A DNA stretch of 64,000 bases, taken from contig NZ_FNSF01000007.1 in assembly GCF_900105455.1 (NCBI RefSeq), forward strand, positions 1 through 64,000. The letters run 5' to 3'. The notes under the pieces were generated by a model, which was not told where the DNA came from, made no database searches, and saw nothing but the letters and a program-made list of their open reading frames with translations. The position numbers and the translations under genes are program-made. Within the stretch, counting starts at the first letter, position 1, and every line of letters starts with the position of its first letter. This DNA comes from Tenacibaculum sp. MAR_2009_124 (lineage in GTDB: Bacteria > Bacteroidota > Bacteroidia > Flavobacteriales > Flavobacteriaceae). Of the stretch, positions 18,114 through 27,106 are shown piece by piece.

Positions 18114-18632
18114 ATGTATAGAAATTTGTTAATAAGTATTTTACTAATAGTTTTTTTCGTTAGTTGTGTTAAAAGAAAAAATGAGGTCGGTAAAGGTGAA
18201 AGTTTTGGTTTGAAAAAAGGGTATTACAAAGGAGATAATTACTTTTTAAATGTATCAATGAAAAGTGGTGATACTCTAAATTTTACTAATGAAGTGGAAC
18301 GTGGAGAGGTGAAATTTTCTTATAGGCTAAATGATAGTATAAAAAGGGTTAATGAAGATGAAAGAGAAATAGCCCTTATTCTAGGAATAAAAAATCATAA
18401 AGAAAATCAAGGAGCTTTTTTAAAAGGTAGAAATTTTATTGATACAATCCTACCCATCCAAATGGATAAGGATACTTTTAAGTTCTCATTTAAATTTAAA
18501 CCTCATTTTAAAGGTAAAGCGTATGTTTTTGGTTTTTTAACGGATTTTTATTATTTAAAATCATATCATAAAGACTCTACGAGAATGCTGTCTTGGGAAT
18601 ATTTTTTAGAAAAAGATGTTTATATCAAATAA
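18114..18632 (+). CDS. Putative immunity lipoprotein for RHS tip C
   Basis: This 172-residue protein has a signal sequence (LLISILLIVFF) and lipobox VSC, with mature Cys near residue 18. The rest is an unrecognised beta-rich domain (GDTLNFTNEV, FKFSFKFKP). Its place directly after a toxin tip suggests immunity. A lipid-anchored immunity protein points to a toxin that acts in the periplasm or on the envelope. Its stop lies only about 17 bp before the next RHS core. Confidence 0.6.
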   Translation: MYRNLLISILLIVFFVSCVKRKNEVGKGESFGLKKGYYKGDNYFLNVSMKSGDTLNFTNEVERGEVKFSYRLNDSIKRVNEDEREIALILGIKNHKENQGAFLKGRNFIDTILPIQMDKDTFKFSFKFKPHFKGKAYVFGFLTDFYYLKSYHKDSTRMLSWEYFLEKDVYIK

Positions 18633-18668
18633 TTTATTCCCCTGGCGGGATGCTCTTACCTAATAGAC

Positions 18669-19757
18669 ATGGGCAAGCAGACAGTTACCGTTATGGCTTC
18701 CAAGGACAAGAAAAAGACGATGAAGTTAAAAGGGGAAGGGAATTCTATTAACTATAAGTTTAGAATGAATGACCCGAGAGTGGGAAGGTTCTTTGCGGTG
18801 GATCCTTTGTTTAAAGAATATCCATATAATAGTAGTTATGCCTTTAGTGAAAATAAGGTAATTGATGGAGTGGAATTGGAAGGTTTAGAATATAAAACAA
18901 CCAAAGATAAAGAAGGTAATGTTACAGGTTATGAATGGGATGCAGATAATGCTTTTGATAAGGAAGGTAATTTAAAAGATGGGTACTATGAGGCTGCAGT
19001 CGTTTTTAAAGATAATGGTACTTGGAAGTCTGGTAGATGGAGAAAGAGCAAGCAAAGATACGAGTCTTTCAATATTGGTTCAGCTGAAGCAACCGTTTAT
19101 TATTCTGTTCAAGAATCTCAAATAGTTAAAGACGAGAAAACTGGTAAGGAGTCTACAGAAATAATAACTGTTCCTAAACAGAAAGTATTTAAATCGACAA
19201 CGATGCCATCAGATCCTGGTAGGTTTGCTACTATTGCACCTGGATTATATAAGGCGGTAAGACATAAGCACCAAGGGAAATACTGGGCTTTACAGATCAA
19301 AAATCTTGATGGTACTGGAAGAATCCCGATTTTAGGAGGAGTTAATCCTGCAACAGGTTTAGGGTATTCAACAGGTATTAATATTCATAAGGCAGGAAGA
19401 AGGAATTATACAGGTACACTTTGGGGTGGAATGACGCATAAATATATGGGATATAAAAAATATCTTAGTAAGACAGGAAGTTATGGAGGTGTTTCTCAAG
19501 CATGTCTATTAATAGATAAAAAAAGTTGGAAAATGTTTATGGATATATTTCCTTCTGGGACAGGGGATATTGGAGTGTATGTCCATAGGCCTAAATATAC
19601 TTTGCCAGCATTAAAAGCACCTAGTTATAACCCAAATTTGCTAAAAGTTGATAAATGGAAAATAGGGATCAAACAAAAGGAGATGTCAAAAGTAAAAATC
19701 CCTTCTGTTGATTCTTCTCTTGAAGGATATAATAAATCACAAATTAAAGACAAGTAA
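18669..19757 (+). CDS. Headless RHS tip D with L,D-transpeptidase-like toxin domain
   Basis: The RHS frame starts at ATG 18650 (MLLPNRHGQADSYRYGFQGQ) but is broken by one extra A in GTTAAAAGGGG near 18727-18730; the tips B and C have GTTAAAGGAG. The open frame used here starts at 18669 and reads the correct core only from GEGNSINYKF onward. The C-terminal half contains INIHKAG and, 38 residues later, GGVSQACLLID, resembling the His and S-x-x-C catalytic motif of YkuD L,D-transpeptidases, without the usual Gly and Arg. A peptidoglycan target would agree with the lipoprotein immunity gene 1 bp downstream. The assignment is tentative. Confidence 0.6.
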   Translation: MGKQTVTVMASKDKKKTMKLKGEGNSINYKFRMNDPRVGRFFAVDPLFKEYPYNSSYAFSENKVIDGVELEGLEYKTTKDKEGNVTGYEWDADNAFDKEGNLKDGYYEAAVVFKDNGTWKSGRWRKSKQRYESFNIGSAEATVYYSVQESQIVKDEKTGKESTEIITVPKQKVFKSTTMPSDPGRFATIAPGLYKAVRHKHQGKYWALQIKNLDGTGRIPILGGVNPATGLGYSTGINIHKAGRRNYTGTLWGGMTHKYMGYKKYLSKTGSYGGVSQACLLIDKKSWKMFMDIFPSGTGDIGVYVHRPKYTLPALKAPSYNPNLLKVDKWKIGIKQKEMSKVKIPSVDSSLEGYNKSQIKDK

Positions 19758-19758
19758 A

Positions 19759-20316
19759 ATGAAATTATTAGCGTTTGTCTATCTTTTATTGATGCTTTTT
19801 AGCTGTAAAAAGACAAAAACAGAAACTAGTTTTGAAACAAAAAAAAATATAAAAAATAAAACAGAACTAAGTGAATTTAAAAGTCAAAAGAAACCGAAGA
19901 AATTAGTCTTGTCGAAAGAATTGGATTCATTAGTGCTTATTGAACAGACAAATAGCTATGTCAGTGGATTATTAAATAATAGCTCAGAAGAATTGCCTTT
20001 TGAGGAAGATGATAATTTTAAAATTGTTTCAAAGAAAGTTTATAAATTAGATCATAGGCTTTTTGTATGTTGTATTAAAGGACTTTTTCTTCCTTCGGAA
20101 GCGGAATTTTGTTTTGTGTTTGTTTTGAATAATAATAAAGTTATTGAAAGAGAATTTTATACTTCAGAGGTTGACTTAATTATTGAACTTTTAGAGTATG
20201 AACTATTCGATGGTAGATTAATTATTAAGGGTAAATTTCATGAGTTTATCGGTGGAGATGAAAATACTCAAAATGATTTGGTAACTTTAATTGATACTCC
20301 GCTCCTTGACATTTAG
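19759..20316 (+). CDS. Putative immunity lipoprotein for RHS tip D
   Basis: This is a 185-residue lipoprotein from ATG 19759 (MKLLAFVYLLLMLFSC, lipobox FSC). The longer frame from 19708 would add 17 residues in front of the signal peptide and is rejected. A Lys-rich linker leads to a compact domain (YKLDHRLFVCCIKG, EAEFCFVFVLNN). It begins 1 bp after the toxin stop. It is unrecognised by sequence, and immunity is inferred from position and periplasmic anchoring. Confidence 0.6.
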   Translation: MKLLAFVYLLLMLFSCKKTKTETSFETKKNIKNKTELSEFKSQKKPKKLVLSKELDSLVLIEQTNSYVSGLLNNSSEELPFEEDDNFKIVSKKVYKLDHRLFVCCIKGLFLPSEAEFCFVFVLNNNKVIEREFYTSEVDLIIELLEYELFDGRLIIKGKFHEFIGGDENTQNDLVTLIDTPLLDI

Positions 20317-20394
20317 CGACAGCGTAATGGCAAGATTTAAATTGAAGTTTAGTTAAGAAACGAGCATATGATTAGCCATTTATAATGGCAAAAC

Positions 20395-20555
20395 CCCCGC
20401 TCCCGCGTGAATGAGCGATAAAGAGTGAGGCCCCTGATGGCGCACGAATGACAAAGTAACGGCTACCGCGAGAATCCTTTCTCGTGGAGGGTATGAGTAA
20501 GCAATAACAATAAATAAAAAGCTGCCTTGCATTAGATTTTGAGGTAGTTTTTTTA
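20395..20555. repeat. Dispersed hairpin repeat with terminator
   Basis: This carries the same modules as 11345-11625 in shortened form: CCCGCGTGAATGAGCGATAAAG, CGCGAGAATCCTTTCTCGTGG and ATGAGTAAGCAATAACAATA. The terminator stem CTGCCT / AGGTAG and seven T follow, ending transcription from tip D and its immunity gene. Confidence 0.65.
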
Positions 20556-20587
20556 TGTAATAGATTTAAGTTTTACCTGATGTTTTC

Positions 20588-20734
20588 ATGTCTCCTTTGT
20601 CTTTTAAAAGTCAATTAGTATTGGGAACTTTGATTGATTATAGTACTGGTAGTGGTTGGAAAATCTCTGGAGCGTCTTTGGTTGGTTTTGGAGATAATGA
20701 GAAAGGAGCTAAGAATACCCCCGCTGGGTCATAG
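20588..20734 (+). pseudogene. Small remnant ORF between repeats
   Basis: This is a 48-residue open frame (MSPLSFKSQL ... GASLVGFGDNEKGAKNT) whose last codons are read from the next hairpin repeat, just as in the immunity gene at 10934. It is not recognised. It may be the tail of a lost toxin or immunity gene. Confidence 0.3.
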
Positions 20735-20860
20735 TATGTCAAAGTAACTGGCTAGTGCTAGTCTGTGACTAGTACCGAGCATGAGTGAGTAAATAGAAAT
20801 TAAATTTTAAAAATAACAAGATAAAGCCACAGCAGAAATGTTGTGGTTTTGTTGTTTTTT
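20717..20860. repeat. Dispersed hairpin repeat with CCACAGCA terminator
   Basis: CCCCCGCTGGGTCATAGTATG, then the hairpin CTAGT-CTGTG-ACTAG, the tag GCATGAGTGAGTAA, and the stem CCACAGCA / TGTTGTGG followed by TTTTG and TTTTTT. It is the best-formed example of the variant also found near 39.1-39.4 kb. Confidence 0.6.
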
Positions 20861-20990
20861 AGGAGTATGCTTTTTTGACGTTGTAATCTCGTAAGAAAGC
20901 GTCGACAGTAAGTAATAAGATATCACGTTCTCTTTGTGGAAGTTGGTTAATATCATTTAACTTTTTAAGCATTACAGAATTTTGTAATAC
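20859..20990 (-). pseudogene. C-terminal remnant of a second XRE repressor
   Basis: The minus strand encodes 43 residues (VMLKKLNDINQLPQRERD ... FLRDYNVKKAYS) that align with the end of the intact XRE protein (AILKRIENITKMPAQEKQ ... LIRDFNAKKAYS). A stop codon precedes them and the DNA-binding half is gone. It lies after a repeat/terminator block, exactly as the intact gene does after the tip B immunity gene. Confidence 0.7.
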
Positions 20991-20995
20991 TTAGT

Positions 20996-21205
20996 CTGCC
21001 TCGCTCCCGCACGAATCCTTTCATGTGGTTTGGTAAGAATAATTCTAAGTAATTATACTATCCAAAAGTATTACCCCAGATGGCGCAATTATATCAAAGT
21101 AATGGCTAATGCTAGTCTGTGACGAGTAACGAGTATGAGTAAGCTATACAGAAGTTAAATTTTAGAATAATAAGATGAAGCCACAATAGAAATATCGTTA
21201 TTTAA
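20996..21205. repeat. Degenerate dispersed hairpin repeat
   Basis: Two degenerate pieces: CTCGCTCCCGCACGAATCC, and CCCCAGATGGCGCAATTATATC with GCTAGTCTGTGACGAGTAACG and ATGAGTAAGC, ending in a decayed AAGCCACAATAGAAAT stem. From 21,205 to the next gene at 21,648 I see only AT-rich sequence with no clear element. Confidence 0.5.
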
Positions 21206-21647
21206 TTTTTCAGAAGTTATATTTCAAATCAAATAGCAATGTTTCAAGTCCATATAAGTATGTTACCTGGCTAGAATCTCAATATTTTCTTCACCTCAAT
21301 TTCGTTAGTTATATGTTAAAAGAATGCTATGTCGTGGTGTTTTTAATGTTAAAAAGCTGTGAAGTCACATAAAAACACCCCATTTAAAACCATACAAATA
21401 CTGATTTTACCCAAACATTAACTATACAAAGGTGTTTTTATCATGTTTTGAGAGGATTTAAGTGTATTACTATACTGTCAATAAAGACGGGTCATTTTTA
21501 TGGATTTACAGTTGTTTACTGGTGTTTTATTGCGTTGTATGTTTTTTGTGTAGGTTTTTTTTAAGGAATTGGTAGTTTCAGTATGTAAATTTACAACATC
21601 TTCGAAAACTAAGGGGAACAATATCAACGCTTTAAATACAATCTATT

Positions 21648-24600
21648 ATGAATAAACACTTTCTAATACTTACATTTTTGTTTTTCTCAATGATTGCTTT
21701 CTCGCAAAACAAAGTAGTCGTTGAAAAAAGTAAAGATGGAATGCGATTAATGGTGGACGGAAAACCATTAATGATGAATGGTATGAATTGGGATTATGTT
21801 CCCATTGGTACTAATGTAGTTAATGCTAATTTTTACAACCAATCAGACGACATTGTGAAAGCTGGATTGGATGCTGAAATGGGCTTGCTAAAAAACATGA
21901 ATGTAAATGTAATCCGTCAATATATAGGTGTACCTCAAAAATGGGTAAAATACATTTATGAAAAATATGGAATCTACACCTTGTTAAATCATCAATTTGG
22001 GCGATATGGATTAACTATCGATGGTGTTTGGACACCAGTTACTGATTATTCTGATGCACGGACACAAGAATTATTAGTGGGTGAAATGATGAAGTTAGTA
22101 AATGACTATCAAAACACTCCTGGTATTTTAATGTATATGATGGGGAACGAAAATAATTATGGTCTATTTTGGCAAGGAGCGGAAACAGAAGATTTTCCTG
22201 ATGAAGAAGAAAAGAAGAAGGCTGTAGGAGAAAATAGAGGTCGACCAATGTATCGTTTAATGAACGAAGTGGCAAAGAAAATGAAAGCCATCGATTCGAA
22301 TCACCCTGTAGCTATTTGTAATGGAGATGTATTGTTTATTGATATCATTGCAGAAGAATGTAAAGATGTTGATATCTATGGAGCTAACACGTACAGAGGA
22401 GAATCATTTGGAGACTTTTTTGATGTCGTAAGCAAAAAGACGGATATGGCATTAATGTTCACTGAATTTGGAGCAGATTCATACAATGCTTTGGAAGCCA
22501 AAGAAGATCAATATTGGCAAGCTCATTACAATTTAAGTAACTGGAAAGAAATTTATGAAAATGCTGCAGGTTTAGGAAAGGCAGGGAATTCTATTGGTGG
22601 ATTCACATTTCAATTTAGTGATGGTTGGTGGAAGTTAGGTTTCGATGATAGAAAAGATGCTGATACTCATGAAACAGGAGCTTCTTGGAGTAATGGAGGG
22701 TATTACCACGATACTAAAAATGGTTCAAATAATATGAATGAAGAATGGTTTGGTATCTGTGCAAAAGGACCAACAAATTCTCGTGGTTTGTATACATTAT
22801 ATCCTCGTGCTGCCTATTACGCATTGAAAGATGCCCATATGGTAAATCCTTATGAGAGTAGTACGAATCTTGAATACATTGATAATTATTTTAAAAGTAT
22901 CAATATCATGGATGCTGTTTTAAAGGCACGTGGTGATCAGGCTGCTTTGGGAGCTCAGCACGGAGGTAAAATAAAACTGAGTCAGTTAAGAGCAGAGTAT
23001 ACTACATTTTATACAGGAGGTTCTTTGTTAACAACGCCAGATACAGCGGATCCAGATAATATAGCGTATCCAAACCAATTAGGGTTTGATTATATGCATT
23101 CTTATTTTGTTGGTATTGAAGGAAAGCCATCTGATAATATGACGGCAAATGTTAACTTCAACATAATAGGGAAAGTCGCTGAGAATCCAATAGATGAAAT
23201 ATTTTATGAAAACAGAGCACGTCCTATAACCGATGTAAATACGGAAAATGGAAACGTTACTTTAGGTGATGTAAATAGGTTGAATGTTTATAATGCCGAA
23301 TTTAAATGGAATGCAAAAGATTTTGATTTAAGAGGTTTCTATAGAACAGGACACTATCATTGGGGCTATGAAGGTGATTTCTTTGGATTATATCCTGAGG
23401 CGAATTACGGACCTAATCTTGATATTTACGGAGGTGAAACTTTTGGAGTTGAAATTGATGGTAAGAGACATTTAAAAGGATTAAAAGTAGCAGCGGGTCC
23501 TCAGTTATGGTGGGGCGCTAATCCAACTGTTCTTTTAAAATATAGAAAGCACTTAGCTGGTTTTGATGTTACTGGAATTTATCATAGAGATTTAAATACA
23601 AGTTTAGATTTTGACGATACAGGGCGAAGAGTACTAAATACAAATCAGGTTCGAAGTGGGGTTATTCCACCATGGCCAACTGAAAGAGCAACCTTAGTTG
23701 TTGAAAAGAAATTCGGTAGTGTTGGAGTTGCTCTAGGAGGAATCTGGGCAGGTAGTCCTTTAAATGGAAGTTCTTTCCAAGATGTAAGAGGAACACCAGG
23801 AAACTACACCGTTTATACTGATAAAATCAATTCAAATGATAACTGGGGAGGTAAAGCAAAAATTACTTTTCAGAAAGGAAAGTTTAATTGGTACGCGCAA
23901 GGAGCTATCATGGGCTTAGTGGCAAATGGCGGTGCAGATCAAACACAAACATTTACAGGATGGAAGTTAAAAGACAATGGTAGTGGAAATCAAACCAATT
24001 TCTTATCAGGTTTTACCTATACCGCTGGAGATTTCCAAGTAGCGCCTAACTTTTTATGGCAAAAACCTTTAATAGCGGCGATGCCAAATGATGTAGGAGG
24101 AACGGGACGATTAAGAAATGTAATTGACGATCCATTTGTTGTAAGAGCGAATAGAGAAACAACAGCAGGTGAAATTTTATTTACCTACGATCCTACGCCA
24201 GGTACTTGGATGTACCAATGGGATAATGATAGAGCAGAAGATGCTAAGTTTGCAATGAACTTAGGGTTTGTATACAAACATTTACCAACTACACAAGATG
24301 CACATATCGGATTTTTATCGAATCGTTCATTCTTTGCATTCCCGAATTCAACACCTGCGCAAGACTTGTGGGAAGTACATTCTCGTATTGTTTCAAAAGT
24401 GAATCCTGATTTAGGATTGATAGCCAATATTTATGCAGGAAATGGCCAGGCAAATGGTGATAATCAACGAACTATTGATCGTTTTGGAACCGATTTAAGG
24501 GTATTGTACAAGAAAATGAAGTTTATGGCATCGGTTAAAGTTGATGATTGGGGACCTTTCGATTACCACAGAGATTTTAACTTAACGTTTCCAATGCAAT

Positions 24601-24827
24601 TAATGTTAGATGTGTCTACATCAATCAGCAAGCAAGATTGGTTTATACTTCCTAGTACGAAAATCGGAATACGTGGAACATGGAGATCTTTAGATCAATA
24701 TTCACCGAGATATTCTCCGAATGAGGCATTACCATTTGCAACTGCACCAATTATTAGTCCAGTAGGATTTGGTAATGGTTCGGAATGGGAGATCAGAACA
24801 TATATTCATATCAACTTAGGAAAATAA
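21648..24827 (+). CDS. Clan GH-A glycoside hydrolase fused to outer-membrane beta-barrel
   Basis: This is a 1,059-residue exported protein with a signal peptide at residues 1-20 (FLFFSMIAFSQ). Residues about 25-410 are a GH2-type TIM-barrel hydrolase with acid/base Glu168 (MMGNENNYG) and probable nucleophile Glu273 (FTEFGAD). Residues about 440-1059 alternate polar and aromatic beta strands and end in IRTYIHINLGK, resembling a porin-like barrel. The fusion would tether the enzyme in the outer membrane and perhaps let products through. As first gene of the beta-glucan cluster it likely acts on laminarin oligosaccharides. Exact specificity is unknown and the barrel is inferred from composition. 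Confidence 0.75.
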   Translation: MNKHFLILTFLFFSMIAFSQNKVVVEKSKDGMRLMVDGKPLMMNGMNWDYVPIGTNVVNANFYNQSDDIVKAGLDAEMGLLKNMNVNVIRQYIGVPQKWVKYIYEKYGIYTLLNHQFGRYGLTIDGVWTPVTDYSDARTQELLVGEMMKLVNDYQNTPGILMYMMGNENNYGLFWQGAETEDFPDEEEKKKAVGENRGRPMYRLMNEVAKKMKAIDSNHPVAICNGDVLFIDIIAEECKDVDIYGANTYRGESFGDFFDVVSKKTDMALMFTEFGADSYNALEAKEDQYWQAHYNLSNWKEIYENAAGLGKAGNSIGGFTFQFSDGWWKLGFDDRKDADTHETGASWSNGGYYHDTKNGSNNMNEEWFGICAKGPTNSRGLYTLYPRAAYYALKDAHMVNPYESSTNLEYIDNYFKSINIMDAVLKARGDQAALGAQHGGKIKLSQLRAEYTTFYTGGSLLTTPDTADPDNIAYPNQLGFDYMHSYFVGIEGKPSDNMTANVNFNIIGKVAENPIDEIFYENRARPITDVNTENGNVTLGDVNRLNVYNAEFKWNAKDFDLRGFYRTGHYHWGYEGDFFGLYPEANYGPNLDIYGGETFGVEIDGKRHLKGLKVAAGPQLWWGANPTVLLKYRKHLAGFDVTGIYHRDLNTSLDFDDTGRRVLNTNQVRSGVIPPWPTERATLVVEKKFGSVGVALGGIWAGSPLNGSSFQDVRGTPGNYTVYTDKINSNDNWGGKAKITFQKGKFNWYAQGAIMGLVANGGADQTQTFTGWKLKDNGSGNQTNFLSGFTYTAGDFQVAPNFLWQKPLIAAMPNDVGGTGRLRNVIDDPFVVRANRETTAGEILFTYDPTPGTWMYQWDNDRAEDAKFAMNLGFVYKHLPTTQDAHIGFLSNRSFFAFPNSTPAQDLWEVHSRIVSKVNPDLGLIANIYAGNGQANGDNQRTIDRFGTDLRVLYKKMKFMASVKVDDWGPFDYHRDFNLTFPMQLMLDVSTSISKQDWFILPSTKIGIRGTWRSLDQYSPRYSPNEALPFATAPIISPVGFGNGSEWEIRTYIHINLGK

Positions 24828-24837
24828 AAATAATAAG

Positions 24838-26232
24838 ATGAAGACTAAAAAATATATATACGCTAAGATCACCTTATTTCTAGGGTTGATTTTAATGTCA
24901 ACAGTAAGCTGTGAAAGAGGCCTTACTGAAGATGCGGAACTAGCGACATACCCGACAAATGGAAATATTTTCCTTGATAATTTTGAAGGAGGTTTAGATT
25001 ATTTCCCATTCGGTGGATCGTTTGCAGAGGCTTTTTCTGTTGATAGCGATGTGAAATACCAAGGAACCGCTTCAATGCGTTATGATATTCCTTCATTTGG
25101 AGTAGGTTATGGTGGAGCAACGTTTCAGAGTTTAGGACCAAGAGATTTAACAGGATACGATGCGTTAACCTTTTGGGCAAAGGCTTCTCAAGGTGCAGAC
25201 ATCAACGAAATAGGTTTTGGAATTGATGGCGATACAAATAATAAATACCGTGTGGTAGTCGAAAATTTACAAGTATCAACAGTATGGACAAAATATATTA
25301 TCCCTATTCCAGATGCTTCTAAATTAGATCAAGAAAGAGGGATGTTTTGGTATGCTGAAGGTGCAGAAGATGCGAATGATGAAGGAGGATACACCTTTTG
25401 GATTGACGAACTTAAGTTTGAAAAATTGGGAACTGTGGCACAACCAAGACCTGCTATAATGAATGGTGAAACAATAACAAGACAAACATTTAATGGAATT
25501 GTTACACAAATTTCAGGAACGCAAACATTTAATCTTGGATCAGGAGATGATATTACTTTTTCGGTAGCTCCATCTTATTTTACCTATAGCTCTTCTGATG
25601 ACAGTGTCGCAACGGTTAATGAATTAGGCGAAGTTTCGGTTCATGGGGCTGGTCAAACTACAATTACGGCTACCTTAGGAAATGTGGCTGCACAAGGATC
25701 TTTAACACTTTCTTCTTTAGGAGATTTTGAATTACCAGCAGCACCTACGGTTCCAGCTAATCAGGTAATTTCTGTTTTTAGTGACGCTTACACGAATGTG
25801 CCAGTAGATTATTTTAATGGGTTTTGGGCTCCATTTCAAACTACGGAATCGGAAGATTTTGATATTAACGGAGATAAAATTTTAAACTATACGAATTTTA
25901 ATTTCGTAGGAACCAGTTTTAGTAATCCTACTGTTGATGCTAGTGCAATGCAAAAAGTACATTTTGATATTTATATTCCTGGAGCTTTAGATGCTGGAGC
26001 ACAGTTAAAAATAACGATAAGAGATTTTGGAGCCGATGGAGCCGATGGTGGAGGAGACGATACCAATCAAGATATCACAATTACTAGCTCACAGTTATCA
26101 TCAGGAAATTGGGCGAGTCTCGATTTTGATTTAAATCTGGCGAATAAGAACAAACTTGGTCTAATTATTTATAGTAATGAAAGTACCAACTTAACAAATT
26201 TCTATGTAGATAATATTTATTTCTACAATTAA
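24838..26232 (+). CDS. Surface glycan-binding lipoprotein with BIG2-like domain
   Basis: This is a 464-residue lipoprotein (LILMSTVSC, Cys near 25). Residues about 40-195 form a CBM-like jelly roll ending in YTFWIDELKFEKL. Residues 205-300 resemble a bacterial Ig-like BIG2 domain (YTYSSSDDSVATVNELGEVSV). Residues about 315-464 form a second module (VISVFSDAYTNVP ... FYVDNIYFYN) that recurs twice in the protein at 27107-29116. No catalytic residues are evident. It probably captures beta-glucan at the cell surface, taking the place of SusD-like proteins that this locus lacks. It starts 10 bp after the preceding gene. Confidence 0.75.
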   Translation: MKTKKYIYAKITLFLGLILMSTVSCERGLTEDAELATYPTNGNIFLDNFEGGLDYFPFGGSFAEAFSVDSDVKYQGTASMRYDIPSFGVGYGGATFQSLGPRDLTGYDALTFWAKASQGADINEIGFGIDGDTNNKYRVVVENLQVSTVWTKYIIPIPDASKLDQERGMFWYAEGAEDANDEGGYTFWIDELKFEKLGTVAQPRPAIMNGETITRQTFNGIVTQISGTQTFNLGSGDDITFSVAPSYFTYSSSDDSVATVNELGEVSVHGAGQTTITATLGNVAAQGSLTLSSLGDFELPAAPTVPANQVISVFSDAYTNVPVDYFNGFWAPFQTTESEDFDINGDKILNYTNFNFVGTSFSNPTVDASAMQKVHFDIYIPGALDAGAQLKITIRDFGADGADGGGDDTNQDITITSSQLSSGNWASLDFDLNLANKNKLGLIIYSNESTNLTNFYVDNIYFYN

Positions 26233-26257
26233 ACTATCCATAGCTAAATCGAGAAAT

Positions 26258-27085
26258 ATGAATCGAAAACATAAAATAATAAAAAACAACATCTTCAATT
26301 ACTCATTATTGATGCTTTTAATCATCTTTTTAGGATGTGACAATAGTGAAGAACAAACTGTAGCCACGTTTACAAACTTGGTTATGGGAGATGACTTTGA
26401 TACGGATGGAATGCTAGATAGCTCTGTCTGGACATACGATATCGGTACAGGAACAAATGGTTGGGGTAATAATGAATTACAATATTATACCAATGATGCG
26501 AAGAACGTTACTGTACAAAATGGAGTGTTAATCATTTCTGCGGAACAAGAAGATTTTAACGGGTCTTCATATACTTCAGCAAGAATTAAAACACAAGGAC
26601 TATTTGATCAAACCTATGGGCGATTTGAAGCACGAATCAAATTACCTTACGGACAAGGAATATGGCCAGCTTTTTGGTTATTAGGATCAAATATTGATAC
26701 CGTTGGATGGCCTCAGTGTGGAGAGCTTGATGTGATGGAGTTCAGAGGGCAAGAGCCAACAGTAATTCATGGAAGTATGCATGGTCCTGGTTATTCTGGA
26801 GGAGAATCGGTAACAAAAAGTTATACGTTAGAAAATGACAGATTTGATACTGGATTTCATGTTTTTGGAATTGAGTGGGGACCAGACTATGTAAATTATT
26901 ATGTAGATGATGTACTGTATAATCAAATTAAAAGAGAAGATGTTACTGGAGAATGGGTTTTTGATCAACCTTTCTTTATCATCATCAATTTAGCAGTTGG
27001 AGGAGATTTCTTAGGAGCTCCTAATGCCAGTACTGTTTTTCCACAACGTATGCTAGTTGATTACGTAAGAGTGTACAAACAATAA
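26258..27085 (+). CDS. GH16 endo-beta-1,3-glucanase (laminarinase), lipoprotein
   Basis: This is a 275-residue lipoprotein (LIIFLGC). The single GH16 domain starts near residue 45 and has the catalytic signature GELDVMEFRG with Glu156, Asp158 and Glu161, in the beta-bulge form seen in laminarinases. Conserved substrate-cleft segments are NNELQYYT, YGRFEARIKLP and GIWPAFWLLG. It cleaves internal beta-1,3 bonds of laminarin with retention, on the outer surface, supplying oligosaccharides to the rest of the locus. Spacing to its neighbours is about 25 bp, within one operon. Confidence 0.93.
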   Translation: MNRKHKIIKNNIFNYSLLMLLIIFLGCDNSEEQTVATFTNLVMGDDFDTDGMLDSSVWTYDIGTGTNGWGNNELQYYTNDAKNVTVQNGVLIISAEQEDFNGSSYTSARIKTQGLFDQTYGRFEARIKLPYGQGIWPAFWLLGSNIDTVGWPQCGELDVMEFRGQEPTVIHGSMHGPGYSGGESVTKSYTLENDRFDTGFHVFGIEWGPDYVNYYVDDVLYNQIKREDVTGEWVFDQPFFIIINLAVGGDFLGAPNASTVFPQRMLVDYVRVYKQ

Positions 27086-27106
27086 CCAATTTTAAAAGAC
27101 ATTAAC

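Noticed and set aside
21560..21600. Promoter before the beta-glucan operon (TTG at 21569 with TAAATTTAC at 21586)
   Set aside because: The spacing of 14 nt is too short for the Bacteroidota consensus and the -7 match is imperfect, so it is not listed as a feature.
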